Below, piece after piece: positions 25,220 through 34,797 of a DNA stretch of 64,000 nucleotides. A program made the position numbers and the translations under genes. The stretch comes from Mesorhizobium sp. C432A (GTDB taxonomy: Bacteria; Pseudomonadota; Alphaproteobacteria; Rhizobiales; Rhizobiaceae). Where the stretch lies: assembly GCF_030323145.1 (NCBI RefSeq), contig NZ_CP100470.1, forward strand, positions 744,001 to 808,000, in the 5' to 3' direction. Numbering within the stretch: the stretch's first letter is position 1; the number at the start of each line of letters is the position of its first letter. Under the pieces are notes generated by a model. It made no database searches and was not told the origin of the DNA. It worked only from the letters and a program-made list of their open reading frames with translations.

Positions 25220-26161
25220 TTGAACGTTCCCGCAAAATCAGACGAAAGCGCAACGCCGCTCGCGGCGATGCTGTTCATGCTTTCGACCTATGTCTTTTTC
25301 ACCTTTCTCGACACCTCGAGCAAATATCTGGTCCTGGCCGGCGTCTCGGCGCTGATCGTCGCCTGGGCCCGCTTCACCGTCCATGTCCTGCTTGTCGGCG
25401 TCTTCCTGCGCGGCTGGCGCGAGCCGTCGCGCTTCCGCGCCAACAATTTGCCGGCCCACATCCTGCGCGGCGGACTGCTGTTCGGTTCGACCATGTGCAA
25501 CGTCATGGCGCTCAAGACCCTGCAACTGGCCGAGACCACCTCGATCTACTTCTTCGGCCCGATGGTGATCACCGCACTTGCCGGTCCGCTGCTCGGCGAA
25601 TGGGCGGGCTGGCGGCGCTGGCTGGCGATCCTGACGGGTTTTGTCGGCGTGCTGGTCACCACAAGGCCTGGCGTCGGCGTGTTTGGTGTCGGCCACCTCT
25701 TCGCGCTCGGCTCGATGCTGTCGAACAGTTTTTACGTCATCATGACGCGGCGGATGTCAGCCAGCGAAACCTCGGAAAGCCTGATCCTGTTTTCGGCGCT
25801 GGCGCCGGCCGTGCTGCTTCTGCCGATGCTGCCGTTCTCGCATGGGCTGCCGCAGGATGGCTGGCACTGGTTCATACTGGTGATGCTGGGCGTGTTCGGC
25901 GCCGGCGGCCACTGGCTGCTGGTGCAGGCCTACCGCCTGGCGACCACCACGGCGCTGGCGCCGTACCCCTATTCGCAGATGGTCTGGATGATCCTGTCCG
26001 GCTGGATCATCTTCCACCAGTTCCCCGACCGCTGGACGCTGGTGGGTGCAGCCATCATCGTCGCCAGCGGCCTTTACATCATCCATCGCGAGCACCGTTT
26101 GCGGCTGCGCAATCGCACGACCGTCGATGTCGAGGCGGAGGCTCTGGCGAAAAAACTTTGA
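25220..26161 (+). CDS. DMT-superfamily (EamA) inner-membrane transporter
   Basis: The 313-residue protein has about ten hydrophobic helices and two EamA halves: one from residue 15 (MLFMLSTYVFFTFLDTSSKY) and one from about 155 (HLFALGSMLSNSFYVIMTRR). Conserved FFGPMVITALAGPLLGE marks the first half. Members export amino acids or other metabolites; the substrate cannot be assigned. The longest start is TTG at 25220, without a clear ribosome site, so the exact start is uncertain. It is followed 65 bases later by a LacI gene. Confidence 0.88.
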   Translation: MNVPAKSDESATPLAAMLFMLSTYVFFTFLDTSSKYLVLAGVSALIVAWARFTVHVLLVGVFLRGWREPSRFRANNLPAHILRGGLLFGSTMCNVMALKTLQLAETTSIYFFGPMVITALAGPLLGEWAGWRRWLAILTGFVGVLVTTRPGVGVFGVGHLFALGSMLSNSFYVIMTRRMSASETSESLILFSALAPAVLLLPMLPFSHGLPQDGWHWFILVMLGVFGAGGHWLLVQAYRLATTTALAPYPYSQMVWMILSGWIIFHQFPDRWTLVGAAIIVASGLYIIHREHRLRLRNRTTVDVEAEALAKKL

Positions 26162-26186
26162 TTTGCTCCGAATCCGATGGCATAAC
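26158..26186 (+). promoter_or_regulatory. Candidate sigma-70-type promoter for the lacI-type gene
   Basis: TTGATT (26158-26163), a 17-base spacer and CATAAC (26181-26186) resemble -35 and -10 boxes. The expected start of transcription falls in an A/T stretch (26192-26210, TTTAAAAAATTTAAAAAA), unusual for this DNA and a possible autoregulatory site. The -35 overlaps the transporter stop codon. Confidence 0.4.
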
Positions 26187-26226
26187 GCCGCATTTAAAAA
26201 ATTTAAAAAACTCGGGGAGCCAAGGG

Positions 26227-27249
26227 CTGGCACAAAAGATCAAGCTTTCGACGATCGCGGATGCGCTTGGCGTCTCCACGGCCACCGTCTCCCTCGCCTT
26301 GCGCGACAGCCCGCTGGTCGCAGGCGCCACGCGTGACCGCATCAAGGAGCACGCGCGGGCCATCGGTTATATCTACAATCGCCGCGCCGCCTCACTGCGC
26401 ACCTCGCGCTCGGGCATTGTCGGCGTCGTCGTGCATGACATCATGAACCCGTTCTTCGCCGAGATCCTGCGCTCGATCGAGAGCGAACTCGACCGCAGCC
26501 GGCAGACCTTCATCCTGTCCAATCACTACGACCAGCTGGAAAAGCAACGCACCTTCATCGATACGCTGCTGCAGCTCGGCGCCGACGGCGTCATCATGTC
26601 CCCGGCCATCGGCACGCCGGCCTCTGACATCGTCATGGCCGAGGAAAACGGCCTGCCGGCGGTGCTGATCGCACGCAGCGTGGAAGGCGCCGACGTGCCG
26701 GTGTTTCGCGGCGACGATGCCTATGGCACGGCACTTGCCACCAATCATCTGATCTCGCTCGGGCACAAGCGCATCGCCATGATCGGCGGCACCGACCAGA
26801 CCTCGACCGGGCGCGACCGCTACCAGGGCTATCTCAACGCCATGGAGGCCGCCGGGCTTGAGGTCAGGCCGTCCTGGCGCATCGCCGGGCCGCGCACCAA
26901 GCAGGGCGGATTCGAGGCGGCTGGACAGTTTCTGGCGCTTAAAGACAAGCCAACCGCCGCTTGCTGCTGGAATGATCTGGTCGCCATCGGCCTGATGAAC
27001 GGCATTGCCCGCGCCGGCCTGGTGCCGGGCGCCGACATCTCGGTGACCGGCTATGACGATCTCGAGGAGGCGGCAATCGCGACACCGGCGCTCACCACAG
27101 TCTGGAATGGCCAGCGAGAGGTCGGCCGCCGTGCCGCCAGCGCGCTGCTCGACAAGCTGAACGGACAGGCGGTACGGCCGTCACAGGAACTGATCAAGCC
27201 GGAACTGCATGTGCGCCAGTCGACCGGCAAGCCGGTGGAGCGTGCATGA
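26227..27249 (+). CDS. LacI-family transcriptional regulator (probable CTG start)
   Basis: The 340-residue repressor has the LacI helix-turn-helix at its extreme N-terminus (KLSTIADALGVSTATVSLAL) and a sugar-binding-like domain with IVGVVVHDIMNPFFAEI, HKRIAMIGG and ISVTGYDDLEEA. No ATG, GTG or TTG fits between the preceding gene and the helix-turn-helix. CTG at 26227 does: GGGGAG lies seven bases before it, and it would give MAQKIKLSTIADALG, a normal LacI opening. Its stop overlaps the next gene's start (ATGA), so it is co-transcribed with the dehydrogenase it probably regulates. Confidence 0.88.
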   Translation: MAQKIKLSTIADALGVSTATVSLALRDSPLVAGATRDRIKEHARAIGYIYNRRAASLRTSRSGIVGVVVHDIMNPFFAEILRSIESELDRSRQTFILSNHYDQLEKQRTFIDTLLQLGADGVIMSPAIGTPASDIVMAEENGLPAVLIARSVEGADVPVFRGDDAYGTALATNHLISLGHKRIAMIGGTDQTSTGRDRYQGYLNAMEAAGLEVRPSWRIAGPRTKQGGFEAAGQFLALKDKPTAACCWNDLVAIGLMNGIARAGLVPGADISVTGYDDLEEAAIATPALTTVWNGQREVGRRAASALLDKLNGQAVRPSQELIKPELHVRQSTGKPVERA

Positions 27250-28226
27250 CCAAGACTGATGCGTTGCAGACCGTCGCCGTTCTGGTGCCAGGACATTTCA
27301 ACGACCATGCGGTCGAGCGCATCGACCGCACCTTCAAGCGGGTCAAGATAGAGCGCGCCGATCCCGCCCTGGTCACCGACGAGATGCGCCATGACGTACG
27401 CGCCATTGCGTCCTTCGCCGGCGTCAATGCGGCATTGATGGATGCATTGCCCAACCTCGAACTCATCGCCTCCTTCGGCGTCGGCTATGATTCGGTCGAT
27501 GCCGGCCATGCGGCCAAGAAAAACATCATGGTCACCAACACCCCCGATGTTTTGACCGAGGAGGTCGCCGACACCACGATCGGCCTTTTGCTCAACACCG
27601 TGCGTGAACTTTACAAGGCCGAGAAATGGCTGCGCGACGGCAGTTGGGTGAAGAAGGGCAACTATCCCCTGAGCCGGCTGACCTTGCGCGGTCGGCATGT
27701 CGGCATTTTCGGCATGGGCCGCATCGGCCTTGCCATTGCGCGCCGGCTGGAAGCGTTCGGGCTGCCGGTGGCCTACCACAACAGGCGCAAGGTCGAAGGT
27801 CTGGCTTATGAATACCACCCGACCCTGAAGGGCCTTGCCGAAGCGGTCGATACGCTGATTTCCGTAGTGCCGGGCGGCGCTTCCACGGAGAAGGCGGTCA
27901 ATGCCGAAATCCTGGCGGCGCTTGGCGCCAACGGCGTTTTCGTCAACATCGGCCGTGGCAGCACGGTCGACGAGGCAGACCTCGCCGCAGCGCTTGCCAA
28001 CGGCACCATCGCCGCGGCCGGGCTCGATGTTTTCGCCGATGAACCGAATGTGCCCAAGGCTTTGCTGGAGGCGCCAACCTCGCTTTTGCCCCATGTCGGC
28101 TCGGCCTCGCACCATACGCGCCGCGCCATGGCGGATCTGTGCGTCGACAATCTGGTATCCTGGTTCAGCGAGCGCCGGCCACTGACCCCGGTGCCTGAGA
28201 CGGCGCAAGTCAAGCCACGAAGCTGA
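27246..28226 (+). CDS. D-isomer-specific 2-hydroxyacid dehydrogenase (glyoxylate/hydroxypyruvate reductase-like)
   Basis: The 326-residue NAD(P)-dependent enzyme reduces 2-keto acids such as glyoxylate or hydroxypyruvate. The substrate domain has ASFGVGYDSVD, the nucleotide-binding motif is GRHVGIFGMGRIGLAIARR (about 145-163), and the catalytic Arg, Glu and His lie in NIGRGSTVDEADL, GLDVFADEPNVP and LPHVGSASHHTR. It overlaps the LacI gene by 4 bases. The natural substrate depends on the regulon and is not clear. Confidence 0.92.
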   Translation: MTKTDALQTVAVLVPGHFNDHAVERIDRTFKRVKIERADPALVTDEMRHDVRAIASFAGVNAALMDALPNLELIASFGVGYDSVDAGHAAKKNIMVTNTPDVLTEEVADTTIGLLLNTVRELYKAEKWLRDGSWVKKGNYPLSRLTLRGRHVGIFGMGRIGLAIARRLEAFGLPVAYHNRRKVEGLAYEYHPTLKGLAEAVDTLISVVPGGASTEKAVNAEILAALGANGVFVNIGRGSTVDEADLAAALANGTIAAAGLDVFADEPNVPKALLEAPTSLLPHVGSASHHTRRAMADLCVDNLVSWFSERRPLTPVPETAQVKPRS

Positions 28227-28246
28227 GCGGCTCTCTGCCACACTCG

Positions 28247-28261
28247 TTAACGTCGGCTTAA
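28247..28261 (+). promoter_or_regulatory. Candidate CtrA-binding site upstream of the Inh-like gene
   Basis: TTAACGTCGGCTTAA is an exact TTAA-N7-TTAA followed by C, the full consensus of the cell-cycle regulator CtrA of alphaproteobacteria. It lies 48 bases before the ATG at 28309, in an otherwise GC-rich 82-base gap. Confidence 0.5.
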
Positions 28262-28308
28262 CGCTTTGGAATCATTCTGCATCTGCGCCGGGGAGCGCGG
28301 AGTGCAAG

Positions 28309-28719
28309 ATGACGAAACTTCCGGCATTGATTGCGGCAGCGGCACTTTTCGCCGGCTTTCAGCTGTTTCACGGCGGCAGCAGTGAAAGTTCGGCCAATGA
28401 AGCAAGGCCGGCAACCACCTTCAGGCTGGTCGCCAATGGCGACGAAGGCGACTGCGCGGTTAGCCGCGGCGCCGCGATTGACGATGGCCTGTCGCTGTTG
28501 ACCGTGGCGCCGAGTTGCCGCGGGTTGCTGCCGGGGATCGAGCGGGCAAAATTCTGGCGAGAGGGCGAGGACGGCACAATCGCGTTCAGCGCCGACGGCA
28601 CCGACCCGATCGTCACCTTCTCGGTTGCGGATGGCGACGGCTACGAATCCTACGCTCCGGCCACGCCGCTGCTTTCGCTGGCGACAACCGGCGAACGGGA
28701 TCAATCCGCCGGCAATTGA
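28309..28719 (+). CDS. Secreted AprI/Inh-like (Omp19-type) protease-inhibitor domain protein
   Basis: The 136-residue product has an N-terminal hydrophobic export signal (MTKLPALIAAAALFAGFQLF). The rest resembles the small beta-barrel of metalloprotease inhibitor Inh and rhizobial/Brucella Omp19: a cysteine pair (GDCAVSR and APSCRGLLPG), then the typical FWREGEDGTIAFSADG and FSVADGDGYES. No lipobox is seen, so it is periplasmic or anchored by its signal helix. Family assignment is by motif pattern and is moderately sure. A CtrA-like site lies upstream. Confidence 0.65.
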   Translation: MTKLPALIAAAALFAGFQLFHGGSSESSANEARPATTFRLVANGDEGDCAVSRGAAIDDGLSLLTVAPSCRGLLPGIERAKFWREGEDGTIAFSADGTDPIVTFSVADGDGYESYAPATPLLSLATTGERDQSAGN

Positions 28720-28729
28720 TCGTCGGGAT

Positions 28730-29503
28730 TTATTCCGCCGCCGCCCGTGCACCGGCCTTCGCCGCCGCATGCAGCCGCACCGCATCGCCGAAGGCGCGGA
28801 AGATCTTGGCCGAGTTGCCGTCCGACTTGACCCAGTATTCGGGGTGCCATTGCACGCCGACGGCGAAGGCGCGGGCGTCCTTCACCGAAACCGCCTCCAC
28901 CGTGCCGTCGCCGGCAACCGCCTCGACCTGCAGCTTCGAGCCGAGCCGGTCGATGCCTTGGCGGTGCAGCGAGTTGACCTTGATGTCGCCGGCGCCGAAT
29001 ACACCGGCCAGGCAACTGCCCGGCTTGATCGAAATGGTCTGGTGAATGGCGAAACGTTCGTCCTGATTGTCGCTCACCGGCGCGCGATGGTCCAGCGAAC
29101 CTTCGCGCTCCTGGATCTCGGTGCCAAGCGTGCCGCCTAGCGCCACGTTCAACTCCTGGATGCCGCGGCAGATGGCAAGCAGCGGCACGCCGCGCTCGAT
29201 CGCCTTGCGGATTAGCGGCAGCGTGGTGGAATCGCGCGCCGGGTCGTAGGGGCCGTTGGCTTCGCTGGCGTCGCCGCCATAGAGCGATGGATGCACGTTG
29301 GACTTCGAGCCAGTGACCATGACACCGTCGACCGAAGACAACAGCTCGTCGAAGTCGAGCCGGTCACCGAATGACGGCACCAAAAGCGGGAACACGCCGG
29401 CGCCGGAAAGTGCTGCCTCGATATATTGCTGCGGGACGGCATGCCAGGTGTAGTTGTCGAACTGACGGACGTCGGTTGATATGGCGACGAGCGGCTGGTG
29501 CAT
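28730..29503 (-). CDS. Class I glutamine amidotransferase, gamma-glutamyl-GABA hydrolase-like
   Basis: The 257-residue peptidase C26 enzyme hydrolyses gamma-glutamyl bonds; the best-known relative cleaves gamma-glutamyl-GABA in putrescine breakdown. The nucleophile elbow is LLAICRGIQELNVALGG (Cys about 116), and the His-Glu pair is in VGVQWHPEYWV (about 220). The ATG at 29503 (MHQPLVAIS) fits the family start; one at 29521 is also open. It could act with the glutamine-synthetase-like ligase and aminotransferase at 15.3-18.2 kb, although they are 10 kb away. Confidence 0.88.
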   Translation of the reverse strand: MHQPLVAISTDVRQFDNYTWHAVPQQYIEAALSGAGVFPLLVPSFGDRLDFDELLSSVDGVMVTGSKSNVHPSLYGGDASEANGPYDPARDSTTLPLIRKAIERGVPLLAICRGIQELNVALGGTLGTEIQEREGSLDHRAPVSDNQDERFAIHQTISIKPGSCLAGVFGAGDIKVNSLHRQGIDRLGSKLQVEAVAGDGTVEAVSVKDARAFAVGVQWHPEYWVKSDGNSAKIFRAFGDAVRLHAAAKAGARAAAE

Positions 29504-29631
29504 TTTGGGTCCGGATTCCATTTGGCGCGAAGCGAATAGCTATTTGCCTGCAAAATAGGCGATCCGAAGGCGCTTTTCCATGGCAAGTTTCGCCATCTCG
29601 CATGGGCCACGCGGCGAACGTTAGACTATAG

Positions 29632-30906
<1,275 letters not shown>

Positions 30907-30919
30907 GCTGGGATCTGTC

Positions 30920-31102
30920 CCTTCTCCCCGTCACTATACTGGGAGAAGGTCCCGGCAGGTGGATGAGGGGCGGCGCAAACTTCGGCGATTGATCGCCTTG
31001 GGCTTGGTAGCCGCCCCGAAATTATAGCTTATCTTTCCAAGCGTTGACGCTGCACCTCACCTGCCTGCCGGCATCCTCTCCCCGTATAGTCACGGGGAGA
31101 GG
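30920..31102. repeat. Compound palindromic repeat, copy 5
   Basis: It lies between the convergent takP-like and alcohol dehydrogenase genes. The left hairpin (CCTTCTCCCCGT..GGGAGAAGG, 30920-30949) and the right hairpin (CCTCTCCCCGT..ACGGGGAGAGG, 31075-31102) are related to each other and to copies 3 and 4. Inside, the segment CGGCAGGTGGATGAGG pairs imperfectly with CCTCACCTGCCTGCCG. It could serve as a two-way terminator. Confidence 0.8.
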
Positions 31103-31157
31103 GGCGCGGTCATCGCCGTTTCGCCAATCGCCAACACCGCAGGATTGAGGCTGCCCT

Positions 31158-32186
31158 TCATTCCCTGCCCGGCACCACCAACACCTTGACCTCGCCCGGC
31201 GCTGCCGGATTGGCGATCACCGAGGCGGCTTCCTCCAGGCCGACCTGCCTTGAGATGAGCTTGTCGATCTCGATTGCGCCGGACGCGACAAGGTCCGCCG
31301 CCCGCCTGTGGGTGAAGGGATTGATGAACGAGCCGAGAACCTTCAGCTCGCGAAACAGGATGTCGAACGGTTCGAAGGGCACTTTCACGCCTTGCGGCAT
31401 CACGCCGACGATCACCACCGAGCCGCCGGACTTCGCCAGCCGCATCGATTGTTCGACGGTATCGGGGACACCGGCGCATTCGAGCACCACGTCGGCCCCG
31501 CCGGGCACAAGGCCGGCTGGGCCGGCGATCGCCTCGATCGGGTCGACCGCGCTTGGGTCGACCGTCGTCGTTGCACCGAGCTCTTCGGCGAGCGCACGGC
31601 GGGAGGCCTGCCGCGTCGACAGGATGATGGTCGCCGCTCCTGCGAGCCTCGCCAATTGCACGGTAAGCAGGCCGATGACGCCGCCACCAAGCACCACCAC
31701 GGCAGCGCCGGGTCTGATTCCGGCGAGGTCGACAGCGTGCAGGCAGCAGGCCAGCGGCTCGCAGAAGGCGCCATGCGTTGGCTTGAGGTTCGCAGGCAGA
31801 AGAAAGGCCTGGCTCTGCGGCATCACGACGTAGTCGGCGAAGCCGCCGTCGCGATGGATGCCGATGGCCCTGAGATTGCTGCACAGATTGACGCGGCCGG
31901 CTCGGCAATGACTGCAGCGTCCGCAGAAGATGTTGGGATCGCCGGTAACACGGTCACCGATGGCGATGCCGGAAACCGCGTCGCCGACAGCCTCGACGAT
32001 GCCGCAGAATTCGTGACCAAGCGTCACCGGCGGGCTCGAAGGGAATTCGCCGTGGAGGAGGTGACGGTCGGTGCCGCAAACGCCGCAGGCTTCAACGCGC
32101 ACCAGAACGTCCTGCGGTCCCGCAACAGGCTTGTCGACCTCCCGTAGCGCAATGCTGCCCACGGCTTCCAGGCGCACGGCTCTCAT
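31158..32186 (-). CDS. Zinc-dependent medium-chain alcohol/polyol dehydrogenase
   Basis: The 342-residue MDR-family enzyme has the catalytic zinc ligands in ACGVCGTDRH (Cys about 35) and GHEFCGIVE (His-Glu about 60), and the structural zinc cysteines in CGRCSHCRAGRVNLC (about 90-104). The coenzyme motif is VVVLGGGVIGLLTVQLAR (about 165). It resembles sorbitol, threonine and butanediol dehydrogenases; the substrate is not resolved. The ATG at 32186 has GAGGA upstream. It follows the TRAP permease gene by 33 bases, so it probably oxidises what that transporter imports. Confidence 0.9.
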   Translation of the reverse strand: MRAVRLEAVGSIALREVDKPVAGPQDVLVRVEACGVCGTDRHLLHGEFPSSPPVTLGHEFCGIVEAVGDAVSGIAIGDRVTGDPNIFCGRCSHCRAGRVNLCSNLRAIGIHRDGGFADYVVMPQSQAFLLPANLKPTHGAFCEPLACCLHAVDLAGIRPGAAVVVLGGGVIGLLTVQLARLAGAATIILSTRQASRRALAEELGATTTVDPSAVDPIEAIAGPAGLVPGGADVVLECAGVPDTVEQSMRLAKSGGSVVIVGVMPQGVKVPFEPFDILFRELKVLGSFINPFTHRRAADLVASGAIEIDKLISRQVGLEEAASVIANPAAPGEVKVLVVPGRE

Positions 32187-32219
32187 AACATCCTCACTCA
32201 GGTTCTCAGTGTTCACACA

Positions 32220-33998
32220 TCAGTTGAAGTTCGGCGGCTGCGACAGGTCGGTCGCCGGCGCCGCCGGCTTGGCGGGCGGCGTCTCGCCGAAATTCGGCGG
32301 CTGCGAGAGATCGTTCGACGGTGGCGCCGCAGGTGATGGGCCACCGTTGGCTGGTGGTGGTGTGCCGAGAGGCGCAAGGCCTGGCATATCAGGCAAGTTG
32401 ATCTCGATCGTTCCCGGATCGACGGCCGCACCCTTGTAGCGCATGACCATTTGCGGGAAGGCGATGGTCAGCCCGATCATGATCACCTGGATGCAGACGA
32501 AGGGCACGGCGCCCCAATAGATCTGGCCGGTGGTCACCGGCGCGATCTGCTTGCCGGTGAGGCGATCGAGATAGGGCACGCGCGCGGCGACAGAGCGCAG
32601 GTAGAACAGCGCAAAGCCGAAAGGCGGGTGCATGAAGCTTGTCTGCATGTTGACGCCGAGCAGCACGCCGAACCAGATCAGGTCGATGCCGAGCTTATCG
32701 GCAGCCGGCGCCAAGAGCGGTACGATGATGAAGGCGAGCTCGAAGAAGTCGAGGAAGAAGGCGAGCACGAAGACCAGGATGTTGACGCCGATCAGGAAGC
32801 CGACTTCGCCGCCCGGCAGCGACGTCAACAAATGCTCGACCCAGACGTGGCCGTTGACGCCGTAGAAGGTCAGCGAGAACACCCGCGCGCCGATCAGGAT
32901 GAACAGCACGAAGGAGGAAAGCCTGGTGGTCGACGCGAGCGCCTGTTTGATGACATCCAGCGACAACCGCCCCTTCATTGCCGCCATCGCCAGGGCGCCA
33001 ACCGCGCCCATGGCGCCGCCCTCCGTCGGGGTGGCGATGCCGAGGAAGATGGTGCCCAGCACCAGGAAGATCAGCGCCAGAGGCGGGATCAAAACGATGA
33101 TCACCTGCTGCGCCAACCTGGACATCATGTTGATGTTCAGGCCCTTGTCGGCGATCGCCACGATATAGATCAGGATCACCCCGATGCTGGCGCCAAGGAT
33201 ATCGGCATTGTCGCCATGCGCCGGCGCAAGGTGGCGATAGGCCGCATAGGAAGCCGCGACTGCCACCAGCAGTGCCGCGAGCAGCGACAGCACGCCGTGG
33301 CCAAGCGTGCGGGCCGCCAGCGGCAACGCCGGCATCGAGTTCGGCCGGACGATCGACATGATCAGGATGTAGAGCGTGTAAAGGCCGGTCAGCACCAGGC
33401 CGGGGATCAGCGCGCCGGCATACATGTCGCCGACCGAACGGCCGAGCTGGTCGGCCAGAACGATCAGCACCAGCGACGGCGGGATGATCTGGGCGAGTGT
33501 GCCGGATGCCGCGATGACGCCCGACGCCAGTCGTCGGTCATAGCCGTAGCGCAGCATGATCGGCAGCGAGATCAGGCCCATGGCGATGACCGAAGCCGCG
33601 ACCACGCCAGTGGTCGCGGCAAGCAGCGCACCGACGAAGATCACCGCATAGGCAAGGCCGCCGCGAACCGGGCCGAACAGCTGGCCGATCGTGTCGAGCA
33701 GGTCCTCGGCCATGCCCGATCGTTCCAGCACGATGCCCATGAAGGTGAAGAACGGGATTGCCAAGAGCGTGTCGTTCGACATCACCCGGCTGCCGTAGAA
33801 ATTGTCGGGCAGCGCATGCAGCAGCGGCCACGCCAGGTTGATCGAGCCGCCCGAATAGGGCGACAGCACGACACCGATGAAGAAGAACATCAGGCCGTTG
33901 GCGGCGAGCGAGAAAGCGACGGGGTAGCCGATCAGCAGGAAGATGATCAGCGAAGCGAACATGATCGGCGCCATGTTCTGGGCGATGAACTCGATCAT
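32220..33998 (-). CDS. TRAP transporter large permease (DctM type), with a repeated Pro-rich C-terminal tail
   Basis: The 592-residue inner-membrane protein forms the transport channel. It has about 12-14 helices, starting MIEFIAQNMAPIMFASLIIF, with family motifs IPFFTFMGIVLERSG, ASGTLAQIIPPS and FLGIATPTEGGAMGAVGAL. The last 70 residues are not membrane-spanning: they are rich in Pro and Ala and contain two near-identical units (NDLSQPPNFGE and TDLSQPPNFN) about 21 codons apart, visible as a DNA direct repeat near 32226-32313. It overlaps dctQ by 4 bases (ATGA). Confidence 0.93.
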   Translation of the reverse strand: MIEFIAQNMAPIMFASLIIFLLIGYPVAFSLAANGLMFFFIGVVLSPYSGGSINLAWPLLHALPDNFYGSRVMSNDTLLAIPFFTFMGIVLERSGMAEDLLDTIGQLFGPVRGGLAYAVIFVGALLAATTGVVAASVIAMGLISLPIMLRYGYDRRLASGVIAASGTLAQIIPPSLVLIVLADQLGRSVGDMYAGALIPGLVLTGLYTLYILIMSIVRPNSMPALPLAARTLGHGVLSLLAALLVAVAASYAAYRHLAPAHGDNADILGASIGVILIYIVAIADKGLNINMMSRLAQQVIIVLIPPLALIFLVLGTIFLGIATPTEGGAMGAVGALAMAAMKGRLSLDVIKQALASTTRLSSFVLFILIGARVFSLTFYGVNGHVWVEHLLTSLPGGEVGFLIGVNILVFVLAFFLDFFELAFIIVPLLAPAADKLGIDLIWFGVLLGVNMQTSFMHPPFGFALFYLRSVAARVPYLDRLTGKQIAPVTTGQIYWGAVPFVCIQVIMIGLTIAFPQMVMRYKGAAVDPGTIEINLPDMPGLAPLGTPPPANGGPSPAAPPSNDLSQPPNFGETPPAKPAAPATDLSQPPNFN

Positions 33999-34600
33999 GG
34001 GCGCGCCTCCTGGGCGAGCGCCTTGGCTTCTTCGGCAAGGGCTTTCGCCTCGAGCTCGGCCTGTTCGTGCACCGAGATGAACGGATTGGGATCGTCCATG
34101 TCGCCGCGCATGATGGCGATCTTCTTGATGATCTCGGAGATGCCCTGCAGCGCCAGCAGAAAGAAGCCGACGAGCAGGATCGCCTTGGCCGGCCAGATGA
34201 TCAGGCCGCCGGAATTGTTCGACATTTCGCCGCTGCGGAACGACAGCGACACGTAGGGTATAAAATAGATCACCATCAGCGTCACGAACGGCATCAGGAA
34301 GAAGACATGGCCGAGCAGGTCGATCCAGTGCTGCACGCGGCGCGACCACATGCCGTAGACGATGTCGATGCGGATATGGTCGTTCTGTTTCAGCGTGTAG
34401 GCGGCGGCCAGCATGAAGGCGGCGCCGAACAGGTACCACTGCAGTTCCAGCCAGGCATTCGACGAGACGTCGAAGACCTTGCGGATGATGGCATTGGCGG
34501 CGCTGACCAGGATTGCCAGCAGGATCAGCCACGATATCCACCGGCCGATGAACTCGTTCATACGGTCGATCGTTCTGGATAGAGCGAGCAGCCCTGCCAT
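33995..34600 (-). CDS. TRAP transporter small permease (DctQ type)
   Basis: The 201-residue small permease has four predicted helices (ISWLILLAILVSAANAI at about 22; LQWYLFGAAFMLAAAYTL; LGHVFFLMPFVTLMVIYF; ILLVGFFLLALQGISEII) and the family's NDHIRIDIVYG loop. A C-terminal acidic, Ala-rich helix (about 180-200) lies in the cytoplasm. The ATG at 34600 follows GGGAGGAA. It heads the operon dctQ-dctM-adh. Its receptor is most likely the TakP-like protein at 29797-30906. Confidence 0.92.
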   Translation of the reverse strand: MAGLLALSRTIDRMNEFIGRWISWLILLAILVSAANAIIRKVFDVSSNAWLELQWYLFGAAFMLAAAYTLKQNDHIRIDIVYGMWSRRVQHWIDLLGHVFFLMPFVTLMVIYFIPYVSLSFRSGEMSNNSGGLIIWPAKAILLVGFFLLALQGISEIIKKIAIMRGDMDDPNPFISVHEQAELEAKALAEEAKALAQEARP

Positions 34601-34797
34601 GCATTTCCTCCCTGAGGTCGAAGGCGCGCCGGCTCCCCTATTTTCCGTCGCGCCGCTGTGGCCCAACGGTATGCCGTGCGTGGTTCGGCGGGTCAACATG
34701 GCATGGGCGCGATCAACGCCGTCGTGACGGGAGGCAGGGGATAAGTGCCGACCGGCTGCTGCGTCATGCAACCAAAGTCTGACAGCGGATGCGGCGA

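Noticed and set aside
26191..26212. TTTAAAAAATTTAAA as a CtrA site
   Set aside because: The TTAA copies are separated by five bases, and the run is better explained as a promoter or operator A/T block.
32451..34256. 601-codon open frame antisense to the TRAP permease genes
   Set aside because: Charged low-complexity translation, with no ribosome site or motif.
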